Assembly: GCF_017654505.1 (NCBI RefSeq) | Contig: NC_054548.1 | Coordinates: forward strand, 38,651,545 to 38,715,544 | DNA from: Polyodon spathula | Taxonomy: Eukaryota > Chordata > Actinopteri > Acipenseriformes > Polyodontidae | Direction: 5' to 3' | Length of the DNA stretch: 64,000 nucleotides | Shown here: positions 52,528 to 64,000 of the stretch, piece after piece | Layout of the letters: each line of letters begins with the position of its first letter | How positions within the stretch are numbered: the stretch's first letter is position 1 | Notes under the pieces: generated by a model | The model's database searches: none | What the model saw: only the letters and a program-made list of their open reading frames with translations | Told to the model about the DNA's origin: nothing | Program-made: the position numbers and the translations under genes

Positions 52528-54728
52528 AATTTTAAGGCCGGTGTAAAGTCAGTGCTATGGCCTTAATGCCTTCACAATCGCTTGATACACGACTGTCATA
52601 GAGTATAATGAATGTTAAAACTAGAATAGTACAGTACTCGTTGAATATTTTTTGTATTTAGTTAATTTGTGTAATGCATGTTATGTATTCTATCATGCCT
52701 CCTCCTTTTTATATACAAAGAACTAGGGAAAAAACTATATTTTCATATGCTTATGTTTAACCTATTATATGTTCTTCCTAAAATTAGAAATGCCTTTCTT
52801 GTCTCAATGTCAGGACACACTTTAAAATATATTTAAATATTGTGAAAAAATTCAGTGGAGTCAGAAATTAACTGCCCGCACAAGGGTACAGCAAGTGTAA
52901 GCTGGCTAATATGCATGCTGTAGCTTTAATGTCCTAATTATAGCTTCTAAAGGAATCCATTATTAAGTTGATGCTTTTTCATACACTGTGCACATTAATA
53001 AGCAGAATCCACACTGGATTTTGATACATTCTTGCCCACTTAATTACCTACAATAGTTGTAATTAGGTAAGGCAAGAGTTTAAAAAAGCAGACAATGTAT
53101 ATTTAAACCTGTAAAGTGGTATACTAATTATCTGATAGCATTTTGTATCTTTGCACTATTAAATAAAACCAAATAAACCTGTACTGTTGTGGTGTCTCAA
53201 GTCAAGACTATAGGATTTCCACTCCATCATTTAATGTATGACTCAGGCTTGTTATCTACACAGCATGTTCTAGCACAAGCACAGGTAAATAAAAAAAAAT
53301 AAATTTCTGTGGAATGACTCACTAGAAACAGTGACGGGCAGGAACTCCTTTAACTAATGGCTCTTTAGGCATGTTAGGATGACTACAGATGTTCTGGCCT
53401 GCTGTTGATTTTACAGCTGTAATTATATAGCTGAACTGCCTTAAATATGTAATATTGTTGACAATGGTCAAACTGTGAACAATTTAACAAAACATGAAAC
53501 AAGCTTTTTTTTTTTTTTTTTTTTTTTTTTTGTCTAAGTACAGTGCAAGTTTAAAATGTATTTGGTGGTCTCAACCTAGTCATCAGTCAACATTATAAAA
53601 CAGGGTTTGCAATCCAAACTCTGGTTGGTCCTAACAATCACATGACTGTCCATAAACATCATATAATACAGATGTCATTTTTTTAATCACATAAGTATTC
53701 ATCTGCCATCAGCTGTTAGAATAAAACAATTTAAAATAACTCATAATTCTAAACCGATATATAATAACTGAGGGGCTGTAAAATGAACAGTGATGATCAT
53801 TTCGGAGGACTTTCTGATAAAAGATGAATTAACTGGATGACTGCCATCTGCGGGAAAATGTAAGTAAGCATGCATCTCTAAGTGAAAAAGAAAGAAACAA
53901 TCTTGAAGAAATACAAAATAAAAACAATTTAATGGGCTATGCAAGTATTTATTGACTGAATTCTAGAAGAAAAAATGCCATAAACCTGTAGGGTTACAAA
54001 CAGTTTTATGGAAAGGAAAAGGCTACAGTATTCCAGCTTCCTTGGACTGAGAGCAGGGTACAGATCTGAATAGTACAGAAGTTGGAAGAAACATAAATGT
54101 GATTTCTAACAGTAATTTCAAATCAGCAAATAATGTGTTTGTCTCCGTTATTAAATTATTTGAAAAATCTGGTAATGACACAGTGTCAACGCATAACAGA
54201 ACAAAAAATATATAGCGCAGTCTTCTGGTACAGCTGTTGGACTGGGTTGCAAAGTATGGTTTGATCTGTCAATTTCATTTGGTAAAACATGATAGAGAAG
54301 GACTAAGGTCTCTGTCAAGAAATTGGCTTGAAATAAAGCATGATGAAGATGGCTAGATTATGTTTCTCTCTGTTTGAATGAGGAAACAGAGAATAATTTA
54401 CTAAGCAAAATAAACACCATCTCGGATTTATATTTGCTAGACCAGGAGATAAGATGTGCCTTGATTCTAGTTTTAAATAATACCTTGCCAAAAATCTCCC
54501 AAGTATAGCTACAACAAGATAACTGGCATTCAAGGGAGCCTATGGATGTACATTTCCTTTGGAGGAATGAAGTTCATCAGTCTAAGGAAGCAGGACAATC
54601 TTGCCATTATACAAACTACTCAATTAGAAGTATGGTAGTTCACATAGTTTCTGATGCTAGTTGAATCGCAAGAAAATAATGGCTAAATGGGGCATAGGTG
54701 TGAAAGCATTTTTTTTGATGATAATTTT
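52528..54728. other. AT-rich noncoding stretch
   Basis: Contains the T-run at 53505-53531 and a repeat-free, TAAT-rich part at 52890-53110. No gene recognised. Confidence 0.4.
53505..53531. repeat. Poly-T tract
   Basis: Twenty-seven consecutive T. Confidence 0.95.
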
Positions 54729-54890
54729 CAGATATTAAATGTTATAGAATAATGGCTTATTAATTTAAATTCAAACCTTTTGGTGCTGCGTCTGCATTGA
54801 AAGGTTTTGTGGGATTAACAAATGGCTGATAGAACACAGCTAACCAATCAAAAAGCAGGATTTTTCCAAGCAGGTTTATATGGGTATTTA
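54729..54890 (+). repeat. Dispersed repeat, copy 1 (CCAAT/TATA-bearing)
   Basis: Aligns by eye over about 160 bp with 61301-61465: shared GATATTA-ATGTTATAGAAT, ATAGAACACAGCTAACCAAT and GCAGGATTTTTCC, in the same order. CCAATCA is followed about 25-30 bases later by TTATAT. That spacing would suit a promoter-bearing repeat such as LTR U3, but the family is unknown. Confidence 0.7.
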
Positions 54891-55093
54891 TGTCTTTGTT
54901 GATGTTACAAGGGGTTGTAAGGAACCGATTTATTCTGCTGATGAAGTACACCTCACAAATAATAATCCATATAACAATGATACACACCCATACCTGAAAC
55001 TGTGGACGATAGAAAGCATGTTTACCACATCAATCACCTTGTATATGATTTGATTGAAATTTTGTAATGCAAGTTTTCTGATGTATATGTATT

Positions 55094-55825
55094 TGTGGAA
55101 GGGTGGTAGGTAATTCACTAATTCACAGGAGACAGACAGGTGGATTTGGCAACACTGCACAGGTGCCCAGTTTTATTTTCGGGGTGCTGTTTTTAAGTTT
55201 ATCCCGCAGGTGGCGCTGTGGGTCAGTGGTCTGATTTACCAACGATGGTAAACAGAACCACAGGCATACCAAGCGATGGTACACAATACCGGCGCCTTGC
55301 AGGTGCTCAAAGAAATAAGAATGAAAACAGAAGGCAAAAATAACAAGGGAAAAATAACACAATAATAAAACTACAAACAAAAGGTGCTGCACTCTAAAGC
55401 AATATCCCGGTCGCCGCTGCCCGTGCAACCCGGATCTCCTTCCTACACTGCCAGCTACCTAGCCTGCTCTGTTATACTTTTAAGGGCAAGGGTTTGCAAG
55501 GGTTCCCCACCCTCACTGTCTCGCTGTGACACTTTCGTGTCTTTTTTTCTCCTGGCTGGTTCTCAGTCCGCGACCAGCGTTTCCCCACTCTCAGCGCGTC
55601 TATAAGGGCAGACCTGAGGAAACAGCAGAGTGTTACTTTATAGGAATAACAATCTCCCAAGACTCACCTCTCAGCCATTCAGAGAGGGGGAAAGTCGACA
55701 CACCCACTTTCCCACCTCCCCGTGTCACTGCCATGACTCACAGGCGGTTGTTGGAAGACTGCCTCCCTCTTCCTGCAGCCCTGTGAACGCGCCAGCAGAG
55801 TCAGCACAGATCTCTCCCTGCTACA
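55094..55825 (-). mobile_element. Solo LTR, minus orientation, perfect target duplication
   Basis: The plus-strand edges are TGTGGAAGGGTGG and ..CCCTGCTACA, similar inverted ends. GTATT stands on both sides (55089-55093 and 55826-55830). On the minus strand CCTATAAAGT (55635-55644) is the TATA box and AATAAAACTGGG near 55170 the polyadenylation signal. A hairpin (55684-55695 with 55706-55718) lies just upstream of the TATA box. The 732-bp unit is distinctly GC-richer than its surroundings. The open frames inside it are not protein-like. Confidence 0.8.
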
Positions 55826-55830
55826 GTATT

Positions 55831-57930
55831 AGATAAAGACGTTAGCATTTATGAGAGTTTGAAGGGTGATGTGTATTGATATTATGCTACAATTGTAAAC
55901 AAATTGTTATTTTGTTATTTAAGTTCTACTGAAATAATATATTCCATTTTTCAGAATAAAAAAAGGGCATTTTTAAAAATAAAGCAAAAATAGTTTTTAA
56001 AATTGTCCAAATTGCTTATTTGAGGGCTAAGAATGAAAAAAAGCCTATTTTTTACACGGAAATTGCCAAAATAAATGGGCAGCTGGTTGGTTAATACAAG
56101 GATGGTAAAACATGACTGATGTGTATCTGAGTGCTGACGGTATCTGGACACGGTGTCGTGTGTTATTGCTTATAAAATATAAAAGGGGTTATATCAGAGT
56201 AAAGATATACAATTACTGTAATGTTTACAATCATTTATTTAAAAAAGATGTATTGCAGTTACATTTTTGAAGAACATTTATTATTTATTAGCATATCCTG
56301 AATGAAGGCTAGTTTAGTTTTTACATCCATTCTAATGCAAACAAATGTGATTCCACTCATTAACTCAATCAATAATTTATAGAAATAAATTATTCATTCC
56401 CCCGTTTTTATTTTTCTGTTTTATTTTGAATTGCACGAACAATGGGGCTTTTTCACCTGGATCAGCGCAAGATAAGCACCGTTAATCTGAACTCTATTCA
56501 CTTTCCTGAACATTTTTATTTGCTTTATGATTTAATTTCTCAAGTTTTTCAGCTGCTGGGAGCACTGTATATAAAGTAATGCCATTTTAATAAATGCAGC
56601 CCATTGTGCCAGCCGATTACAAATTGAATTAAAAAATAACTAACCATAATAAAAGCAGCATTAGCCACATTTCCTCTAAATTAAAATTTAAATACAAATT
56701 AAATTGATTTAACAAATTGTACTTATTAGTCTTGGCTCAAATGTTGGGGATTGAAAGGTTTCTTAAAAAGCAATATCTTCATACAATTTTTCAGTTCATC
56801 CCATGGTTTGATTTGGCTGTTGGAGAATAACTCATAGAATGATGCTTACAATAACCACAAAAACTCCAAAAAATGACATGAATGCCCCAATATTGTCCCT
56901 GGGTTTGGGGTCCATGCACACCAATAGACACAAAGCTACTGTAGTAACATACACTATGTCAAACATTTCAATTCAGTTATTTTTATAGTATATGCCAGCT
57001 TTGACTTTCAACTACTTTCAATATATGACTCTTATACAGTTATGAAGCATATTGCAGGTTTACACAGAGAATATCTTTACCTAAGCTAAACATCTAATTT
57101 TCAGTGAGATTAGATGGTAGTGGTTGGTTTGTGGTTGCTAGTAACACAATTTTTTATGTCTAGCCTGGCCTAATGAAAACCACTGTAAACTCAAGTGATT
57201 CCTCAGAACATGCCTGCAGGTATGTAGAAGTCCCTAGGGAGCTGCTTTCAGGAGTTATTGTATTGCTTTCACTCAAGAACAATCTTTAGTTGCTGTTTAC
57301 ATTGCTAGAGTATGCACCATGAAGTATGTGTTAAGACCTTAGCATGATGCATATAGCATGACTGACTTGTCACACATTCACACGCTACCTTAATCTATTA
57401 ACCTATTTTCTTCAAATGTCCCTCTTTCCCTACACAGATACTGAGAGAAAGAGAAACTGAATAACAACTGCCTCCTTCGAAACTCATCCTGTATCCATCA
57501 GCAAGCCAAGTGGAGCAATGGCATGGATGCAAATCTCTACTTCACTGTCTCCTTCAGAGAGCTTTATCTCCTTATCATAGGTTGTCCTGGTTGAATGGCA
57601 GCAGGGTTCGTCCATCACTCCTGTAAATCAGGATGCTGCCTGACTCCCTTGGATGTCTTCAGAACCAAAAAGCACAGAATGAGTTTAAGTTGGCGTTGGT
57701 ACATGGCCATATTGTTATCAAAATGCCATTTTGGAATGTGCTGTATGAATAATGAAGAGTAGGCAATTCTGTTTGAGATACATACATATGACATTAAAGC
57801 TTTAAAAACTCATAGAACATTTAATATATAAAAAGGTACTGGTATGCTCTGTGCAAGATCTATTGCCATGCAGGAAATCTTAGTAGACAACACAAGTGTT
57901 GGTAAGTACATATTTTACCTTGAAAATAAA

Positions 57931-57937
<7 letters not shown>
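55831..57937. other. Noncoding stretch with candidate conserved elements
   Basis: No gene or recognised repeat. 56330-56720 is the most motif-rich, repeat-free block of the window. A pyrimidine-rich tract ending CTACACAG at 57437 could serve as a splice acceptor, but the sequence after it has no coding frame. Confidence 0.35.
56330..56720. promoter_or_regulatory. Candidate conserved noncoding element
   Basis: The block has octamer-like ATGCAAACAAAT, several TAATTTAT and AATTAAA homeodomain-type sites, an E-box-like CAGCTG, and unrepeated moderate-complexity sequence flanked by ordinary DNA. This composition is typical of deeply conserved enhancers near developmental genes. Conservation itself cannot be seen from one genome. 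Confidence 0.3.

Positions 57938-57999
<62 letters not shown>
57938..57999. repeat. (TA)n microsatellite
   Basis: About 31 TA units. Confidence 0.97.
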
Positions 58000-58003
<4 letters not shown>

Positions 58004-58750
58004 AATGTGTATTTAGTCACCTAATTATTACATTGTTGAAGAACAATCTGTTAATTTTTAGATAAAAAATAATTGTTTTGAAAGCCCATTTAAAACGTAT
58101 AATTTAAATTATATTATGCCATTAACAAAGACAGCATTTACAATAAAGCTGTACTCTGAACACTAAAAAAACAAAGTTTTTCCCCTGGCGATTTTGTTAG
58201 TCCACACATATCAAACAGTGTATCAATGTGTCGATACATGATTGCTCTTGGTTGGTATTTAAATGCCTGGAGTACAAAGACCAATGAGGCTGTGATTAGA
58301 AAGTCTATTTATTGACATAAGTCCATTCACTCATTAATTAGATACGAGGTGTGTGAAAGCAAAATGTTGTGGTCTGTCTTTGAAAGAAATATTTCTTTAT
58401 AATGTACTACCCCTAATGAAAGAGCTGCTAGTTAAATACAATATGATTGCTTAACCCTGCCAAAAGCAACCCCATTGAGCTATTATACCAACAGCAAAAA
58501 TCTAGATTGTTTTATAACTTGTTGTTTTGCAAAGGAAATACTATATGCCTGGGCTTTTGTCTCTGAAATTACAGATTGCAGTCACATCACATGTTTTAAT
58601 AATGAAACTTGCAAGTCTGATACATCTTCAGTTCAAATAGACCATTACCAACTTGTCTTCAGTGGCACTACAGGGACAATGGTCCAGAGCTACAGTGCAA
58701 TGGTAATGGTACACATTTTGACACACACATGGTAAAAACTATATAATCAG
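58000..58750. other. Noncoding stretch
   Basis: No gene or repeat recognised. Confidence 0.4.
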
Positions 58751-58900
58751 ACTTGTAGGACTGGAGTCCGGAACTCAGACTCAAGTCACATTTTTCGTGA
58801 CTCAGACTCGAGTCACGGTGGCAAAAGACTCGGACTCGACGTTGTGTGACTTGGACTCAGACTCGAACTTTTGGGCTCCTTGACTCAGAGATTATTACAC
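58751..58900. repeat. GACTC/GAGTC-rich degenerate repeat
   Basis: Starting at CTTGTAGGACTGGAGTC, the pentamer GACTC or its complement occurs more than ten times in 150 bp (CAGACTCGAGTCACG and similar). Such clusters occur in subterminal regions of hAT-type elements, but no opposite end or target duplication was located. Confidence 0.5.
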
Positions 58901-60940
58901 AAATAATATTATAGTTACTAGGAAACCTTTGCACAATAAAAACCCACCTAACAAAACATTATCCAATCACTAGTTAGCCCTGTTATCTTTGCAGCCAATC
59001 ATAGTAAGACTAAGAAATTGGAAGCGAGTTTGGTTGCAGCATAAACCCCCCCCCCCCCCACACACACACACACAAATCCCACTGATAAACACACCCCCAC
59101 TCAAACCCATCACAGACAAAGTTTTATTTTTCCTCTTGCATTCATTTCTATAAGGAATAAATGATGTCAGCATGGTAAACAAGTAAGCACTTATTCCTCT
59201 TTACTACTTTAAACTGTTCTAAGTTTTTTAAGCATGTAGAAATACATTTCTAACACTGCATGCTTGAAAAATACATAATATACTTTTGAGTTTACTGAAA
59301 AAAAAACAAATGAAAAATAATAATCATATTAAGTTCTAATCATACGTTTAGAGCTTCTTAATTCATATCAGAAAGTCACAGTTTAATTAAATATTCTGTG
59401 CTTGGCTTCTAATCTCCATTCGTTCACAGCACACACCATATCAAGAAATTCACCTGGCAAATTCAGTCAAACATTGCTTACCGTCAAACAGGCAGATAGG
59501 ACAGGCTGACAGGCTGATAGGACAGGCCTTATTGATAGTAAAAAAAAAAAAAAAAAAGAATGACAGAATAACTTAATACCACTTCATTTACCAAAATGAA
59601 AATGATTTATTATGGATGTGGAAAAACACATTAACAAAACGCTGTGCAGCGTCGATCCAGAATTCTGTCTTGTGTGAACATCATGTTTTTGTTCCATTAT
59701 ATGAACCTACACAAAGGGGAAATACCAGGGGCGGTTGCTTAACAGTGTTTGCTTGCTCGCTGAACCCCCAGTCTCTTATTAATGAATTGCACTTCCCTGC
59801 TTCTGGGTGATGTGTGTTTCATTTCCCCCTCTCACGTGACACTGGCACATCAACCATGCCATTCATCCCATCTGTTTAATGGGCTGAAGCCGGGTTGTGC
59901 TTGCTCAGAAATGTGAGCACCCAACTCCACCGTGCTCATGCACGGGAGCAACCAGTCGTCACTACCACTACTGTCTGTTTAGGGTAATCGGTTATTAAAT
60001 ATATCTTACAGTATATTTTTATTATTTTAATATTATTTCTATACTATTTTCTATTATTATTTTTTTAATGTTGTTGATAGCCACGTCAGGCTGCATAGTG
60101 TTTCTACCACTGAGGTGGCCCCCTGGACCTCAACCCCTATCATCTATGTGTTGTCTTCTCTGTGTTGACAATCGACAGTCTAGCTACAGTCGTTACATAT
60201 TGTAGAATAGTGTCCCCTGAAATGTGAAGCAACATTGTAGATGCAAAAGCTTTCATTCTACATTTTCTAGCAACATGTAGACTAGTGCCCCCTTGGCTTT
60301 ATAAGGCATGAAGTGGAGTGCCTTTAACCATTAAGTGTGCGATTATCATGTCAACCCTCCCCCTGGAGTGCCTTAATGCTATTATAAAATGATTATAATA
60401 TTAGATGTATTTACTTTTTAAATGAACACAGCAAATTAAAAACAAACCTTTCCAATGACAGTTAATGTCACTACGCACAAGAAAATAGTTCCAGTGGAAA
60501 GTAAACAACATTCATAAATATAATAAATATTGATGAAAATGTGTATAAGTAAATAGTTTCTGCATATCAATTATATTCACATAGTACTTGCTAATTTACT
60601 ATTTCATTAATGGACATGCATATCTAAACTTAGTAAATTATAAAAATACATCTGATTTACTTTAACTATAGATTAGTAATATTTGGATAAATGCTCACTT
60701 GAAATTGGTCAAATATTGTGCAGTTTGAAAAATTGCCAGAAGAGGAGCTGCAGTTGAAAGCAATGGCCTGCATGAGAGTGCTCACTTTGTGCCTTGCGAG
60801 AATATTTTTTTTTTATTGTTCTTAGCTTCTCCTTAGCTTACTGGGGGATAGTGTGTTGTTTTGTCTTTTCCACTTTGTCTTAGTTTTTTAAATACTGCTA
60901 AGAATATGTTAGCATTGTTCAATTTTATTTCTTTCGCTAA
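58901..60940. other. Noncoding stretch
   Basis: Contains the C/CA tract (59046-59074), an A-run near 59540, and a short GACAGGCTGATAGGACAGGC tandem near 59490-59530. The parts 59640-59990 and 60080-60370 are less AT-rich but unidentified. Confidence 0.4.
59046..59074. repeat. Poly-C/(CA)n tract
   Basis: Fourteen C followed by a CA run. Confidence 0.95.
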
Positions 60941-61300
60941 ATTCACTTCTCAAAGTGATTGATACTACCTTGCAGATTTATAATGCTTGATATGCTGTAT
61001 TGTGTGCCACCTTTATTCCACTCCGAAACGACATAAAATTCCCAAAGGAGCTTGTTCAACTCATCCTTAGCAAGTACATTAAATGTAAGTCTACCTTTTT
61101 CTTGATGACAGTTTTGTTGGATATTTACAGCCCATTTAGAAGCCTTTATTATGTTTTCTTTTTTTTTTGCTTCAGTCAAGTTCGAGTTGTTTCAGTTCTT
61201 GTTCTGTTATTCATCTCCATACCATTCAACAGTTTTCGCATTAAAAAGTTTAAAATTTGATTCTGGATCTGACTTTTTTTTTTTAATTACTGGTTACTTA

Positions 61301-61465
61301 TAGATATTACATGTTATAGAATTATGACAGGTAAGTGGTGGAGGAATTTGAATCAAAGGTGATGTGTCTGTTGAAAGGTTGAGTGGGATTAACGTATGGC
61401 TAATAGAACACAGCTAACCAATCAGAGAGCAGGATTTTTCCTAGCAGGCTTATATCAGTATTTAA
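61301..61465 (+). repeat. Dispersed repeat, copy 2
   Basis: Counterpart of 54729-54890. The shared core includes AACACAGCTAACCAATCA and GCAGGATTTTTCC, followed by TTATAT and GTATTTA. Both copies are on the same strand, about 6.5 kb apart. Confidence 0.7.
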
Positions 61466-61657
61466 GTAATATTTAATTCATACAGGATATCAAGAAAATC
61501 GAATTCTTCCTTTTGTAAACAATAGTGACACATGATATGTCAATGTTAACCAGAACTGCATTCAAGGTTTTAAGTTTGTAAGCTACCACATTACTAGTAT
61601 TTGTTCTATAGCTAAACTCCTGCATTCCAGAAATCTAATAGTCAAATAATTTATAGG

Positions 61658-61659
<2 letters not shown>

Positions 61660-61726
<67 letters not shown>
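61660..61726. repeat. (TA)n microsatellite
   Basis: About 33 TA units. Confidence 0.97.
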
Positions 61727-61731
<5 letters not shown>

Positions 61732-62520
61732 CATCTTCAATATCCTTATTAAACTTACCTGCAGAAGTTGTATAATATCTTAGTAATACTACATTTTAAA
61801 ATGAAGTATTTCCAGAATGATTGTCCCAGTACTTAGAGATCGGAGAGTAATAAGAGGCTGGATGAGTTAGCGATGGCTGTCATAAAATCTGGCAGGGCAT
61901 TCTATTTACAATATGTAATAAAACTGTCACAGAAAGGATTTATAAAGGTATTTGCCCTAGAAAGCTAAACCTTTTTGCCAAGGGCAAGTTAATAACCTCT
62001 GCAGTACATTGGAATATATTGGCAGATAGATAGTTTGTCTAATAGAGCATTGCAGGGAATGTATCAGACTCTTAAAAACTCATGATGGATTCATTTTAAA
62101 ATTGTTATCTTAGCAATGAACAACAGGCGTTCTGCAGTGCGGAAAGACTGAAAACATAATTGTGATAAAAGAAGAAGAAAAAATTGTGTATACCTGCAAG
62201 TATAAAGTGAGTTTCCACAGTAAAGCAATTGTTGGTCTAATTTATTTTGTGATAACATGAGATAGAATAAATATACTAAAGAATACTTTAGTCTTATTGT
62301 TTTGCATTTGTTCTTAATGTTTTACAATGTGCCAGAGTTCCATAAAGCAACACAAAGGGTTATCTTACTTGTGGTTCAGCCATCCTTTGTCTAGCAGTTG
62401 CCTTTGTGTTTATTTTTAATCTCAGCATGTTACATGCCAATATGATGTCTGAAGCACATACATGGTGTATATGTCCAGTCAGCTGCTGTCCTTGAAATTT
62501 CTAAATCCCACTGGTGCAAA
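61727..62520. other. Noncoding stretch
   Basis: No gene or repeat recognised. Confidence 0.4.
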
Positions 62521-63492
<972 letters not shown>

Positions 63493-64000
63493 TTTACCAA
63501 AGAATCATCATTACATTCCAACTGCCACATTGCTCTGACGTAGCAAAGATATACCTGAAAACTAATCTTAAAACAATACGCACTAAAAGCTTACTAACAT
63601 TATATATAATTTGAATTCAGCCCTCTACTCACTGAACTGCTTATTTATGAAATAATTTACATCAGCAAAAATAAAACAGCTTGATACCACGTTAATTCTG
63701 CTTTCAGTCAGTTACAAAGTGCATCATATGTTGTTCCTGTTGTATAGAATATATGAGTTAAACCTCAATGGCACCATCTTTATTGCTCCCAGAAAATAGT
63801 AGGCCAGTTTAACAAATCAAAACCAAGGATTTCTTTAATCTGGTTTAGGACAACAAAAAGCAGTGACATGGGCATCTTGTTTACGCTGACAGTAAACAGA
63901 CAGTCCCTTCTTTATATTGAACTTAGCTCTGAATAAAATACTTGAATAAACAAATTGTTCCAAGATACAGTAGGTATTTCAGAGACTGAAAGAAATCCAT
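63493..64000. other. Noncoding stretch
   Basis: AT-rich single-copy-looking DNA to the window end; nothing recognised. Confidence 0.45.

Noticed and set aside
55384..55836. Cluster of open frames of 60-86 codons
   Set aside because: They lie in the GC-richer U3 of a minus-strand solo LTR and overlap in several phases without protein character.
57407..57680. Possible exon after a strong pyrimidine tract ending CTACACAG
   Set aside because: All frames downstream stop quickly; at most an untranslated exon, which the sequence alone cannot show.

Overview
The window reads as AT-rich vertebrate DNA from a gene desert or a very large intron. I can defend no host protein-coding gene, rRNA, tRNA or CRISPR array. 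All recognisable protein-coding sequence belongs to mobile elements: a decayed Tc1/mariner DD34E transposase, the 3' half of a CR1-like LINE reverse transcriptase, a broken Ty3/Gypsy-type gag with a SCAN-like region and zinc knuckle, and a hAT-like element that keeps only a BED zinc finger. The Tc1 family and the CR1-type 3' tail (TTATGTTC repeats after a GGCCGAATGGCC box) suggest a ray-finned fish, perhaps a non-teleost such as a sturgeon or paddlefish. The lineage is an inference from repeat style, not a demonstrated identification.

Layout. 1-6416: single-copy-looking AT-rich DNA with GA, GATA and GACA microsatellites. 6417-7933: Tc1 element. 8045-8127: TG/TA compound microsatellite. 9080-9790: promoter- or LTR-like block with a duplicated CCAAT unit. 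15.3-18.4 kb: an LTR-like block, a solo LTR with a perfect 5-bp target duplication, a PIF/Harbinger-like MITE, and a second MITE family whose other copy lies at 21.4 kb against the CR1-like LINE. 19.4-20.3 kb (minus): a possible decayed coding remnant. 24.7-25.2 kb and 62.5-63.5 kb: two copies of a long foldback (palindromic) element. 26.4-27.5 kb: LTR-type sequences. 33.0-33.8 kb: minus-strand LTR. 36.7-37.4 kb: gag relic. 37.9-38.8 kb: hAT-like element. 43.2-43.7 kb: solo LTR. 50.5-51.1 kb: piggyBac-like MITE. 55.1-55.8 kb: minus-strand solo LTR with a perfect target duplication. Long TA, TG, AAT and homopolymer tracts lie between these.

No genes act together here. The most informative patterns are (1) solo LTRs that share a hairpin immediately 5' of the TATA box, (2) the two-copy foldback family, (3) the hAT-derived element retaining a BED-finger reading frame, and (4) homeodomain-motif-rich blocks, notably 56.3-56.7 kb, that resemble conserved noncoding elements of developmental gene deserts. 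Edges and families were judged by eye; no alignment or database search was run.
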